Shown: piece after piece, positions 43,524-50,946 of the stretch | How the letters are laid out: each line of letters starts with the position of its first letter | Position numbering within the stretch: the stretch's first letter is position 1 | Assembly: GCF_051192575.1 (NCBI RefSeq) | Contig: NZ_JBPJSQ010000006.1 | Coordinates: 186,001 to 250,000 of the forward strand | Source of the DNA: Aestuariimicrobium soli | GTDB lineage: Bacteria; Actinomycetota; Actinomycetes; Propionibacteriales; Propionibacteriaceae | DNA length: 64,000 nt | Reading direction: 5' to 3' | Position numbers and translations under genes: made by a program | The notes under the pieces: model-generated | What the model was told of the DNA's origin: nothing | What the model saw: only the letters and a program-made list of their open reading frames with translations | Databases searched by the model: none

Positions 43524-43595
43524 GAGGACGACCACCGCTGAGCGTCCCCACCACCGCTGATCGAGTAGGGCGCCCGCGGCCGTGTCGAGATCACC
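43514..43595 (+). repeat. Direct repeats and REP-like element after GH2 gene
   Basis: CCACCGCTGA occurs three times, at 43514, 43532 and 43551, the first copy including the GH2 stop codon. The last copy continues as GATCGAGTAGGGCG and, after a GC-rich loop, GTGTCGAGATCACC. GATCGAG...TCGAGATC is the layout of small intergenic repeats scattered through many actinobacterial genomes. Confidence 0.5.
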
Positions 43596-43629
43596 CACGG
43601 ACACGCGCCCTGACCCCACCTTCCCGACA

Positions 43630-44796
43630 ATGGACGACGTGACTGATCGCCTCCATCCGTCGTTCACCCGTCGCGGACTCGGCCTCGTCGTCCTCTCATC
43701 GGCGTCGCTGTCGGCCCTCTCCGCCTGCAGCCTCGTCTCGCCGACAACCTCGGCCCACGACAGCTCGCAGCAACCCGCCCCCACCACCAGCCCCAGCCGG
43801 TCCTCGACCCCCGCCCCGCCCGACGCCGTCATCTCGAAGGCCTTCGCCAGCGACCCCCGCCTGGCGCTGAAGGGCATGTCGTCCGGCACGTTGGGCGCCC
43901 CCCACCTGTCGTTTCGGGTGCAGACCGCGATCTCCCAGGAACTCCCGTCGCTGTGGGTGTGGCAGGTCGCCGGCGAGGGCGGCCCCACCGCCCGGCCTCG
44001 TCCGGCTGCCTCGGGTCAGGAGTGGTTGCTGGTCCTGCTGCGGCCGTGGGCACCGATGTCCCTCACCAAGGAGCACCGCGGAGTCGGCCGGATCGTCGCC
44101 GGCAAGGCCGACATCGACCTGACGGAACTCGTCGGCACCCACCACGACAACGTCGGCTTCGCGGGCAAGGTGATCGCGCTGGCGCTCAGCGTGCCGAAGG
44201 GCGCCAAGGCCGCCCTGACCGTCACGGACGAGAAGCGGACCGCCACGTTCGACCTGCGCACCGGCAGGCTCGCCGATGATGCCGCCAGCCAACTGATGGC
44301 GCTGGCGGCCTCGTCCGTGACCACGAAGGCCACCGCCCCGACGGCAACGACGAGTGCCACCTGGTCGGACGGCACCAACTCCGGCGGCATCACGGTCGAG
44401 ACCGAGTTCGTGCCCGACGAGTGCTTCCTGACACCGTGGCACCCCCAGGTCGGCTGGGCGAAGGCCGGACGCGGGTGGCTCGTCCTCGCCCACCGCACGC
44501 GGGCCGACTACGACAACTGGCCGGTGCAGGTGAGCATCGACCCCACCCGTCAGGTGACGCTCACGGTCGGCAAGCAGGTCGCGAAGGCGCGCGGCCAGGT
44601 GATCGATCTGTGGAAGAACATCACGCAGACTAACCCCCAGCAGGTGCTCTTCGACGTGCCCCAACAGGTCACCGGCGGAACCCTGACTCTCACCCTGCCC
44701 CCCTCGTTCGTGATCACCTACAAGGAGGGCATCAAGCGCACCCTCGCCCTCAAGGCCAAGGGTCCGCTGACGACCGCGATCACGATCAAACGCTGA
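43630..44796 (+). CDS. Exported lipoprotein of unknown function
   Basis: The 388-residue protein has a signal peptide with an Arg pair (SFTRRGLGLVVLSSASLSAL) and lipobox LSAC with lipidated Cys33. A Ser/Thr/Pro/Ala linker follows (about 36-60), then a beta-rich globular region with no motif I recognise; two halves around 85-210 and 235-385 may be related, since each contains a W-rich start, a VTLTV/AALTV strand and a lysine near its end. The ATG at 43630 has no clear ribosome-binding site and a GTG at 43639 is possible. Function unassigned. Confidence 0.65.
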   Translation: MDDVTDRLHPSFTRRGLGLVVLSSASLSALSACSLVSPTTSAHDSSQQPAPTTSPSRSSTPAPPDAVISKAFASDPRLALKGMSSGTLGAPHLSFRVQTAISQELPSLWVWQVAGEGGPTARPRPAASGQEWLLVLLRPWAPMSLTKEHRGVGRIVAGKADIDLTELVGTHHDNVGFAGKVIALALSVPKGAKAALTVTDEKRTATFDLRTGRLADDAASQLMALAASSVTTKATAPTATTSATWSDGTNSGGITVETEFVPDECFLTPWHPQVGWAKAGRGWLVLAHRTRADYDNWPVQVSIDPTRQVTLTVGKQVAKARGQVIDLWKNITQTNPQQVLFDVPQQVTGGTLTLTLPPSFVITYKEGIKRTLALKAKGPLTTAITIKR

Positions 44797-44815
44797 CCCG
44801 GCCTCGTCGCCCGCG

Positions 44816-45562
44816 TCACACCCGGGTGAGCACCAGCGAGATGAACAGGGCCAGAATCACCGTCGAGTAGACGAAGCCGACCAACGCCTGAGTGGTCACC
44901 AGTCGCCGCACCCGCGTCGTCAGGAGTTCCACGTCGGACGAGGCGAAGGTCGTGGAGACCTGCACGCCCAGGTAGATGAAGTCCTCGAAGGCGCGCACCT
45001 GGTCGTCCCTGTCGCCAGGCCTGGTGGGGAACCGCAGATGCTCACCCGAGGCCCACAGTCGGGCGTACTCGACGGCGAAGGTGGCGAACAGCAACACCCA
45101 GCTGCCGAGCAGACAGAGCACCGCCGAGATCATCACGTGGGCGCCACCCCAGTCCCGGCCGAAGCCCACCACGGCACCGACGGCCGCCATCGCCAACAGC
45201 GCCGAGGTGAGCCCCCACGAGGTCGGGTGCAGACCCAGCAACCAGGCTCGCAGGGTGCTGCTCGGGGACGAGGTCGCCCGCAACACCTCTCGGAGCTCCA
45301 CCCCGCGCAGCCCGCGGAACAACCAGTGGCTCAGGCCCAGATAGGTGAAGCCGTAGAGGCCGTAGCTGGTCAACAGCAGCGCGAGGCCGCTCCCGCGCGT
45401 CCGGGTGACCACGAACCACAGACTGGCCAGCAGCCCGACGACCACCGCCACCATCATCGCCAGCCCATGACGGCCCAGTTCATTGCCCAGCAGTCTCTGG
45501 GCGGTGGTCAGCGTCGGCGCCGGTGGGGGCAGCAGGTGGTCGTCAGGCGTGGTCTCGGTCAT
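44816..45562 (-). CDS. DUF1345 membrane protein
   Basis: The 248-residue protein has about six membrane helices. The C-terminal half carries the DUF1345 pattern: FEDFIYLGVQVSTTFASSDVELLTTRVRRLV in two parts (residues about 190-220), then a last helix, YSTVILALFISLVL. The family is conserved and uncharacterised. The start ATG lies six bases after a TAGGCT box, indicating a leaderless message. Confidence 0.82.
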   Translation of the reverse strand: MTETTPDDHLLPPPAPTLTTAQRLLGNELGRHGLAMMVAVVVGLLASLWFVVTRTRGSGLALLLTSYGLYGFTYLGLSHWLFRGLRGVELREVLRATSSPSSTLRAWLLGLHPTSWGLTSALLAMAAVGAVVGFGRDWGGAHVMISAVLCLLGSWVLLFATFAVEYARLWASGEHLRFPTRPGDRDDQVRAFEDFIYLGVQVSTTFASSDVELLTTRVRRLVTTQALVGFVYSTVILALFISLVLTRV

Positions 45563-45568
45563 CGGCCG

Positions 45569-45574
45569 AGCCTA
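45569..45574 (-). promoter_or_regulatory. -10 box, leaderless DUF1345 gene
   Basis: TAGGCT on the minus strand, then CGGCCG and the ATG at 45562. Confidence 0.6.
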
Positions 45575-45595
45575 AGGCACGGGCGGTGTCGTCGT

Positions 45596-47188
45596 TCAGC
45601 GCACCCGCACCGCAGCCGACTCGTTGCTGAGCCGGTCGGCAGCGCTGACGTAGTAGACATCGCCGGACGATCCCGCCGGCAGCGTGATCGTCTGCAGCCG
45701 CTCCTCACCGTCGTTGGGCACCGCCGGCACGATCGCCTCGAGGTGACGGGCATCGGCCAGGGCCTCGGGAGTCGGCGTGACTCCGGCAGGCACCCGGTAG
45801 ATGAGCAGCGCATTCGTGTCGGACGAGCCGTACAGCACGTTGATGCGGTCCTGCGGCAGCCGCCAGGCCTTCTGCGGTGCGCTCGGAGCCACGGCGTCGA
45901 GCCAGGGCGACCGCGGCGTGAGCGCCGGGCGGGAGTACCACGTGGCGTTCACGATGGCCGTGGCGTCGAGCCGGTTGGCCCGCACGTCCTTGGCCGAGAA
46001 GTACATGTTGCCGCCGATGCGCTCGCCGTACTGGGCGTTCCACTCGAGGTGCCGGTTGAGCTCCTGCGGATCGCTCCACGGCGGGTCGAAGTTGAGCGCG
46101 ACCTTGTAGGTGGCCTGCCCGATGTAGAGGTGCACGTTGCGGCCCTCGCACTGCTCGAGCCACCACTCGGCGACCTTGTCGTACTCGGCGGCGGCGAGGG
46201 TGAGCGACCAGTAGATCTGCGGGGTGATGTAGTCGATCCAGCCCTCCCGCACCCACTTGCGGGTGTCGGCGTACAGGTCGTCGTAGGTCTGCGCGCCGGC
46301 GGTGGTCTGCGAGCCTTCGGGGTCGGTGCCGACGTTGCGCCACACGGCGAACGGCGAGACCCCGAACTGCACCTCGGGCTTGGCCTGCTTGATGGCCGCA
46401 CCGAGCCGGAGCACCAGGTCGTCGATGTTGGAGCGGCGCCAGTCGGCCAGGCTCATGCCGTTGCCGTACTGGGCGTACTGCTCCTCGTCGTGGAAGGTCA
46501 CGCCCGCGACCGGGTAGGGGTAGAAGTAGTCGTCGAAGTGCACGGCGTCGATGTCGTAGGCCCGCACCGATTCCATGATCACGTCGATGCTGTGCTGGCG
46601 CGCCTCGGGAACACCCGGGTTGTAGTAGAGCTTGCCGCCGTACGGGATCGTCCAGTCGGGGTGCACGCGGGCAGGATGCGTCGGGATGAGGGCCGCACCG
46701 GCCTCGTCCATGGCCACGCGGAAGGGGTTGTACCAGGCGTGCACCTCGAGCCCGCGGGCGTGTGCCTCGTCGATGCAGAACTGCAGCGGGTCGAAGCCGG
46801 GGTCCTTGCCCTGGGTGCCGGTGAGCCAGTGCGACCACGGCTCCAGCGCCGATGGCCAGAAGGTGTCGGCCGTCGGACGCACCTGGTAGACGACGGCGTT
46901 GTGGTTCGACCGCTGCGCGAGGTCGAGCCAGGCGATCAGTTCGGCCTTCATCTGGTCGGCGGTGAGCCCACGCTTCGACGGGAAGTCGATGTTGGTGACG
47001 GTGGCGATCCACATGGCGCGCAGGTCGAACTTGCGCGTGTGCAGGTCGGTTCCGGGGCCGTAGGGGTCACCGGGGGTGATGGTGGACGAGGTGGGTGCGG
47101 CCTGGGCGACGGTGCCCAGCCCGACCGAGCAGGCGGCGGCCCCGAGGGCGGCGCTGCCCAGAAGTGCACGGCGGCTGACGGGAGTCAT
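45596..47188 (-). CDS. Exported GHL10-type glycosyl hydrolase (family 10-like)
   Basis: The 530-residue protein has a Tat signal (VSRRALLGSAALGAAA) and a putative cleavage site after AQA, so it is secreted folded. The catalytic barrel has RAMWIATVTNIDFPSK, VYQVRPTADTFWPS, GLEVHAWYNPFR, DAVHFDDYFYPYP and YITPQIYW, the pattern of the GHL10/DUF187 family (YngK-like). Family members cleave unusual polysaccharides or peptidoglycan glycan. A short beta domain ends the chain. GGAAGGA lies five bases before the ATG. Tests of substrate are lacking for most relatives. Confidence 0.85.
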   Translation of the reverse strand: MTPVSRRALLGSAALGAAACSVGLGTVAQAAPTSSTITPGDPYGPGTDLHTRKFDLRAMWIATVTNIDFPSKRGLTADQMKAELIAWLDLAQRSNHNAVVYQVRPTADTFWPSALEPWSHWLTGTQGKDPGFDPLQFCIDEAHARGLEVHAWYNPFRVAMDEAGAALIPTHPARVHPDWTIPYGGKLYYNPGVPEARQHSIDVIMESVRAYDIDAVHFDDYFYPYPVAGVTFHDEEQYAQYGNGMSLADWRRSNIDDLVLRLGAAIKQAKPEVQFGVSPFAVWRNVGTDPEGSQTTAGAQTYDDLYADTRKWVREGWIDYITPQIYWSLTLAAAEYDKVAEWWLEQCEGRNVHLYIGQATYKVALNFDPPWSDPQELNRHLEWNAQYGERIGGNMYFSAKDVRANRLDATAIVNATWYSRPALTPRSPWLDAVAPSAPQKAWRLPQDRINVLYGSSDTNALLIYRVPAGVTPTPEALADARHLEAIVPAVPNDGEERLQTITLPAGSSGDVYYVSAADRLSNESAAVRVR

Positions 47189-47283
47189 GGAGGTCCTTCC
47201 GGGGGGTTCAGACCCCGCTCGGGATGAGCGGATCTGACCAACCAAGCATGCGCGGGGGTCGTTCGTCCGGAATCGGGGAGAAA

Positions 47284-47370
47284 CCCCCACGCAATCTGCC
47301 CACGTTGCTCGCATCTGCCCTCGTTGCAACATGCGGCAGGTGCGCGCAACGTGGGCAGATGCGGGTGGGG
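47284..47370. repeat. Nested inverted-repeat element (copy 1)
   Basis: Outer arms ATCTGCCCACGTTGC (ending 47308) and its complement (from 47346) pair over 15 bases and extend to 25 with a bulge. The 37-base loop holds a second, weaker inverted pair built from the same word. The core 47297-47331 resembles 55851-55881: TGCCCACG, spacer, CATCTGCC, three bases, GTTGCAACA. It sits directly behind the esterase gene. Confidence 0.7.
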
Positions 47371-47374
47371 TGAC

Positions 47375-48160
47375 TCAGTGGGTGCCGGCGGCCTTCTCGA
47401 TCGGCAGCCACGCCAACACGTCCTGGATGGCCTGGTCCCAGTAGCCCCACTCGTGCTCGCCCGGGCGGTGCTCGATCTCGAGCGGTGCCCCGGCCTCGGC
47501 GGCGGCCTTCTCGAAGACGAGGTTGTCCTCGAAGAGGAAGTCCTCGGTGCCGCAGGTCGTCCACAGCTTGGGCAGGGCCTGCTTGTCGACCGTGTTGAGC
47601 AGGCCCACCAGGTCGTCGGGGCCGCCCTCGACCAGGCCCTCGTCCCCCCAGACGTGGTGGAAGCGCTCACTGAGGCGCTCCTTCAACTCGGGGCTGAGGC
47701 TCCACAGGGCACCCGACAGCGAGGCGGCGGCAGCGAATCGTCCGGGCTGGTTGAGGGCCAGCTTGAACGCGCCGAACCCGCCCATCGACAGCCCGGCGAC
47801 GAAGGTCTCCTCGCGGCGCTGCGAGAGCTGGAAGGTGTCGGCGAGAATGGCGGGCAGCTCCTCGGAGATCCAGGTCCACCACTTCTGGCCGTGCACCTCG
47901 TCGCAGTAGAAGCTGAGCGCCGCCTGCGGCATGATCACCGCGATGCCGTACTCGGCGGCGTAGCGCTCGATCGAGGTGCGCCGCAGCCAGATGGTGTCGT
48001 CATCGCTGCCTCCGTGCAGGAGCCACAGGACGGGCGGCTTGCCGTCGCTGGTGGCCCCCGCCATGCCGATCTGGCCGGTGGTCTTCTGGGGCAGCAGCAC
48101 CGTCACGGAGGTGCACATACCGAGGGATTCGCTGAACAGTTCGAGGCGCGCATGAATCAT
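47375..48160 (-). CDS. Esterase D-like alpha/beta hydrolase
   Basis: The 261-residue enzyme matches the putative esterase family (feruloyl-esterase and S-formylglutathione-hydrolase fold). The nucleophile Ser is in VAGLSMGGFGAFKLAL, WLLHGGSDDDTIWL forms the oxyanion region, the Asp is near CGTEDFLFEDN and the His is in PGEHEWGYWDQA. No signal peptide is seen. It may deacetylate or deacylate sugars from the nearby uptake system. The ATG lies six bases after TAGGGT on the minus strand. Confidence 0.87.
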   Translation of the reverse strand: MIHARLELFSESLGMCTSVTVLLPQKTTGQIGMAGATSDGKPPVLWLLHGGSDDDTIWLRRTSIERYAAEYGIAVIMPQAALSFYCDEVHGQKWWTWISEELPAILADTFQLSQRREETFVAGLSMGGFGAFKLALNQPGRFAAAASLSGALWSLSPELKERLSERFHHVWGDEGLVEGGPDDLVGLLNTVDKQALPKLWTTCGTEDFLFEDNLVFEKAAAEAGAPLEIEHRPGEHEWGYWDQAIQDVLAWLPIEKAAGTH

Positions 48161-48166
48161 GTCTCG

Positions 48167-48172
48167 ACCCTA
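48167..48172 (-). promoter_or_regulatory. -10 box, leaderless esterase gene
   Basis: TAGGGT on the minus strand, six bases before the ATG at 48160. Confidence 0.5.
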
Positions 48173-48221
48173 GTCAGAACGCCCGGACGAGGGGCCCGTC
48201 TCGCCAAACGACACCACGCAC

Positions 48222-48227
48222 TAGGCT
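48222..48227 (+). promoter_or_regulatory. -10 box, leaderless thrE-like gene
   Basis: TAGGCT followed by CACGGCC and the ATG at 48235. Confidence 0.6.
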
Positions 48228-48234
48228 CACGGCC

Positions 48235-49656
48235 ATGGACTGGCGCGAACGGGCACGAGCCGCCTGGAAGGCGAGTCGGGAGACCTCGACGACCCTCACC
48301 GGCGAGGAGTCCCTGAAGGAACTCGAGGCCAGGCAGGCCAGGATCGTGCTCGACGTGGCCACCCGGCTGGCATCGCTGTCGCTGGGGGCGGGCGCCTCGG
48401 CGGCCGATGCCACCGCACTCGCACTGCTGGTCGCCGACCACTACGGCGTGCCCAGCCACGTCGACGTCACCTTCACCTCGGTCACGATGACCCACCAGCG
48501 CGGCTTCGACGAGGACCCGATCTCGCTGCTGCGCACCGTGCGGACGAGGGCCACCGACTACCAGCGACTGGCCCGGCTCGAGGGGATCGGGCAGGACATC
48601 GCCGCTGGTCGGCTCGAGTTGATGGCCGCGCGTGAGGCCGTGGTGGCGGAGGCTCGCAGTCCGCGGACCTATCGCGGGTGGCTGGTGACCACGGCCACGG
48701 GCGTGCTGGGCGGCGCGGTCGCCCTGCTGATCGGCGCCAACCTGGGCGAGATCGTGTTCGCGGCGCTGGTCTGCGCCGTGATCGAGCGGGTGCAGTGGCT
48801 CGTCGCGCGCACCCGCATGCCGGGGTTCTTCCAGCAGATCTCGGGCGCCGCCGTGCTGGGCCTGGTGGCGATCCTGATCATGGTCGGACGAGCCACTCCC
48901 GCGGTGCCGCTGTCGGTGTCGCCGTCGATGGTGGTCTCGGCTGGGATGGTGGCGATGCTGTCGGGACTGGCCCTGATGACCGCCGCCCGCGATGCCATCG
49001 ACGGGTACTACGTCACGTCGGGCGCCCGCATGATCGAGGTGCTGCTGCAGACAGGCGGCATCATCTTCGGGCTGCTGACCACCCTGTGGATCGGGCTCAG
49101 GTTCGGGGTGCCGGCCTACCTCACGCCCCAGGTGGGAGGCATCACTCCCCTGATGGTGCAGGTGCCCGCCGCCATGCTGATCTCGTTGAGTTTCGCCGTC
49201 TCGAGCCATCTCGGCCCGCGATCGCTGCCGCTGAGCGCGGGTCTCGGAGCGCTCGGGGTGGTGGTGTCGGGGTTGCTGGTGCACCAGATCGGCACGGCCG
49301 CCGCCGCCGGGTTGGGCGCCTTCGCGGTCTCGTTCGTCGCCCAACTGGGCACGCGCCGGTGGCGGATCCCCCAGCTCGCGCTGCTGTCGGCCGGGGTGGT
49401 CTCGCTGCTGCCCGGCATGATCACCTACCGCGGGCTGTTGGCGACGGTGCAACTCGACCAGGGGCAGACGGTGCTGGCCTCGGAGTCCCCCCGCCTGCTG
49501 CTCACCGCCGTGTTGACGGCCGTCTGGTTGGCGGCGGGTTCGGCGTTCGGGGCGATGGTCGCTCGTCCGTTCGGCCTGCCCGCCAACGCCCAGGAGCGGC
49601 GCTCCCTGATGAAGGCCTGGCGCCGGAACACGCCGGAGACACCGCCGACCCGCTGA
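48235..49656 (+). CDS. ThrE-family threonine/serine exporter
   Basis: The 473-residue protein has a soluble N-terminal ThrE domain (about 35-150, with FTSVTMTHQRG) and ten membrane helices in two sets, the second resembling ThrE_2 (ITPLMVQVPAAMLISLSFAV, RRWRIPQLALLSAGVVSLLPG). ThrE exports threonine and serine in Corynebacterium. Both halves are in one chain, as in actinobacterial members. Its end is followed by short tandem repeats and a long hairpin. Confidence 0.88.
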   Translation: MDWRERARAAWKASRETSTTLTGEESLKELEARQARIVLDVATRLASLSLGAGASAADATALALLVADHYGVPSHVDVTFTSVTMTHQRGFDEDPISLLRTVRTRATDYQRLARLEGIGQDIAAGRLELMAAREAVVAEARSPRTYRGWLVTTATGVLGGAVALLIGANLGEIVFAALVCAVIERVQWLVARTRMPGFFQQISGAAVLGLVAILIMVGRATPAVPLSVSPSMVVSAGMVAMLSGLALMTAARDAIDGYYVTSGARMIEVLLQTGGIIFGLLTTLWIGLRFGVPAYLTPQVGGITPLMVQVPAAMLISLSFAVSSHLGPRSLPLSAGLGALGVVVSGLLVHQIGTAAAAGLGAFAVSFVAQLGTRRWRIPQLALLSAGVVSLLPGMITYRGLLATVQLDQGQTVLASESPRLLLTAVLTAVWLAAGSAFGAMVARPFGLPANAQERRSLMKAWRRNTPETPPTR

Positions 49657-49691
49657 GGTGTTCACCGGCGCTGGCCACGTCCGCCAACCCC

Positions 49692-49818
49692 GGCACCCCC
49701 ACCAGCTCGCACCCCCACCAGCCGGGCACCCCCACCAGCCCGGGCCACACCCGACCAACCCCCGCCACACCCGACCAACCCCCCGCCACACCCGACCAAC
49801 CCCCCCGCCACACCCGAC
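49692..49818 (+). repeat. Two adjoining short tandem repeats
   Basis: GCACCCCCACCAGC occurs three times with a 17-base period (from 49693). GCCACACCCGACCAAC then begins at 49744, 49764, 49785 and 49807 (the last copy is partial); the C-tract after CAA grows from 5 to 6 to 7, giving periods of 20, 21 and 22 bases. This looks like a slippage product next to a hairpin. Confidence 0.8.
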
Positions 49819-49887
49819 TTGGCTTCAGTTCGTGCACTTGGCTTCAGGTCTGGAGCGAAGCCAAGTGCACCAACTGAAGCCAAGTCG
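49815..49887. terminator. 31-bp inverted repeat between convergent genes
   Basis: Arms 49815-49845 and 49857-49887 pair over 31 bases with one mismatch around an 11-base loop. Each arm contains ACTTGGCTTC twice. It lies between the ThrE-like gene and recR, which converge, so a bidirectional terminator is the simplest reading. No T-tract is present. Apart from this hairpin and the tandem repeats, the 309-base gap holds no gene. Confidence 0.75.
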
Positions 49888-49965
49888 CCATGGGTGCGGG
49901 GCGGTTTGCGTGCGGGGCGGTTGGGTCGGGGCGGCTGGGTGCTGGGCGGGGGGTCTACGACCCGA

Positions 49966-50580
49966 TCACTGAACCGGAGCCGCCTGGGAGACCACGCGTC
50001 GTCCGTCGAAGGCACGACCGAGGGTGACCTCGTCGGCGTACTCGAGATCGCCACCGACCGGCAGCCCGCTGGCCAAGCGCGACACGGTCACCCCCGTGGG
50101 CGACAGCTGGCGCGTCAGGTAGGTGGCGGTGGCCTCACCGTCGACGGTGGGGTCGGTGGCCAGAATGACCTCGGTGATCGCCGGGTCCTGCAGGCGCTGG
50201 AAGAGTTCCCTGATGTGCAGGTCGCCGGGGCCTCGTCCGTCGATCGGCGAGATGGTGCCGCCGAGCACGTGGTAGAGCCCACGGAACTCGCGGGTGCGCT
50301 CGATCGCCATGACGTCTTTGGACTCCTCGACGACGCAGAGGTAGCTGTGGTCGCGGCGCGGATCGCGGCAGATGGCGCAGCGATCCTCGGTCGAGACGTT
50401 GAAGCAGACCTCGCAGAACTTGGCCTTCTCCTTGAGCTCGCGCAGGGCATCCGCGAGCCGGTTGACGTCCTCGACAGGGGCGTCGAGCAGGTGGAAGGCG
50501 ATCCGTTGGGCCGAGCGGGGACCGATGCCGGGCAGCGTGCCCAGCGCATCGATCACCTCCTGCAGTGCACCCTCATACAC
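49966..50580 (-). CDS. recR: Recombination mediator RecR
   Basis: The 204-residue protein has the helix-hairpin-helix LGTLPGIGPRSAQRIAFHLL, the Cys4 zinc finger (CEVC and CAIC with flanking CFNVSTEDR), a Toprim domain (YLCVVEESKDVMAIE, LATDPTVDGEATATYL) and the C-terminal RLASGLPVGGDLEYADEVTL. RecR acts with RecO and RecF to load RecA. The GTG start lies six bases after the ybaB stop. Complete and of normal length. Confidence 0.97.
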   Translation of the reverse strand: MYEGALQEVIDALGTLPGIGPRSAQRIAFHLLDAPVEDVNRLADALRELKEKAKFCEVCFNVSTEDRCAICRDPRRDHSYLCVVEESKDVMAIERTREFRGLYHVLGGTISPIDGRGPGDLHIRELFQRLQDPAITEVILATDPTVDGEATATYLTRQLSPTGVTVSRLASGLPVGGDLEYADEVTLGRAFDGRRVVSQAAPVQ

Positions 50581-50586
50581 GAAGGC

Positions 50587-50898
50587 TCAGAATCCCAGTC
50601 CGCCGGGCATCTGCGGCATCACGGCGGCCGCCTTGGCCTGCAGCTGCGAGTTGGCCGACCGCACCGCGGCCAGCACCAGGTCGGCGAGACCTTCGGCATC
50701 GTCCGGGTCGATGGCCTCGGGCTTGATGATTAGGTTGGTCAGCTCCCCCGACCCCTTGACGGTGGCGACGACCAGGTCGCCGCCGGCCGAACCGGTGAAC
50801 TCGGAGTTGGCGAGTTCCTCCTGGGCCGACTGCAGCTGGGCCTGCACGGCCTGGGCCTGCGCCAGCAGGGCGTTCATGTCCATGCCTTCACCGAACAC
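50587..50898 (-). CDS. ybaB: YbaB/EbfC nucleoid-associated protein
   Basis: The 103-residue protein has the helical LAQAQAVQAQLQSAQEELAN followed by a beta hairpin (DLVVATVKGSGELTNLIIKPEAI) and a last helix, as in YbaB/EbfC. It forms DNA-binding dimers. The GTG is chosen because GAGGAG lies five bases upstream. The order ybaB-recR is conserved; dnaX, its usual upstream partner, is here separated by nadE. Confidence 0.93.
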   Translation of the reverse strand: MFGEGMDMNALLAQAQAVQAQLQSAQEELANSEFTGSAGGDLVVATVKGSGELTNLIIKPEAIDPDDAEGLADLVLAAVRSANSQLQAKAAAVMPQMPGGLGF

Positions 50899-50946
50899 GG
50901 TGTCTCCTCGTCACATCGGGGTGTGGGTCACACGTACCCCGACAGT

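Noticed and set aside
39690..43988. Open minus-strand frame of 1432 codons across the binding-protein, DUF624 and GH2 genes
   Set aside because: It lies opposite well-supported genes, has the Val/Gly/Arg-rich bias of an antisense GC-rich frame, no motifs and no start signals.
49680..49820. CRISPR-like array
   Set aside because: The repeats are contiguous short tandem units of 17 and 20-22 bases with no unique spacers and no cas genes.
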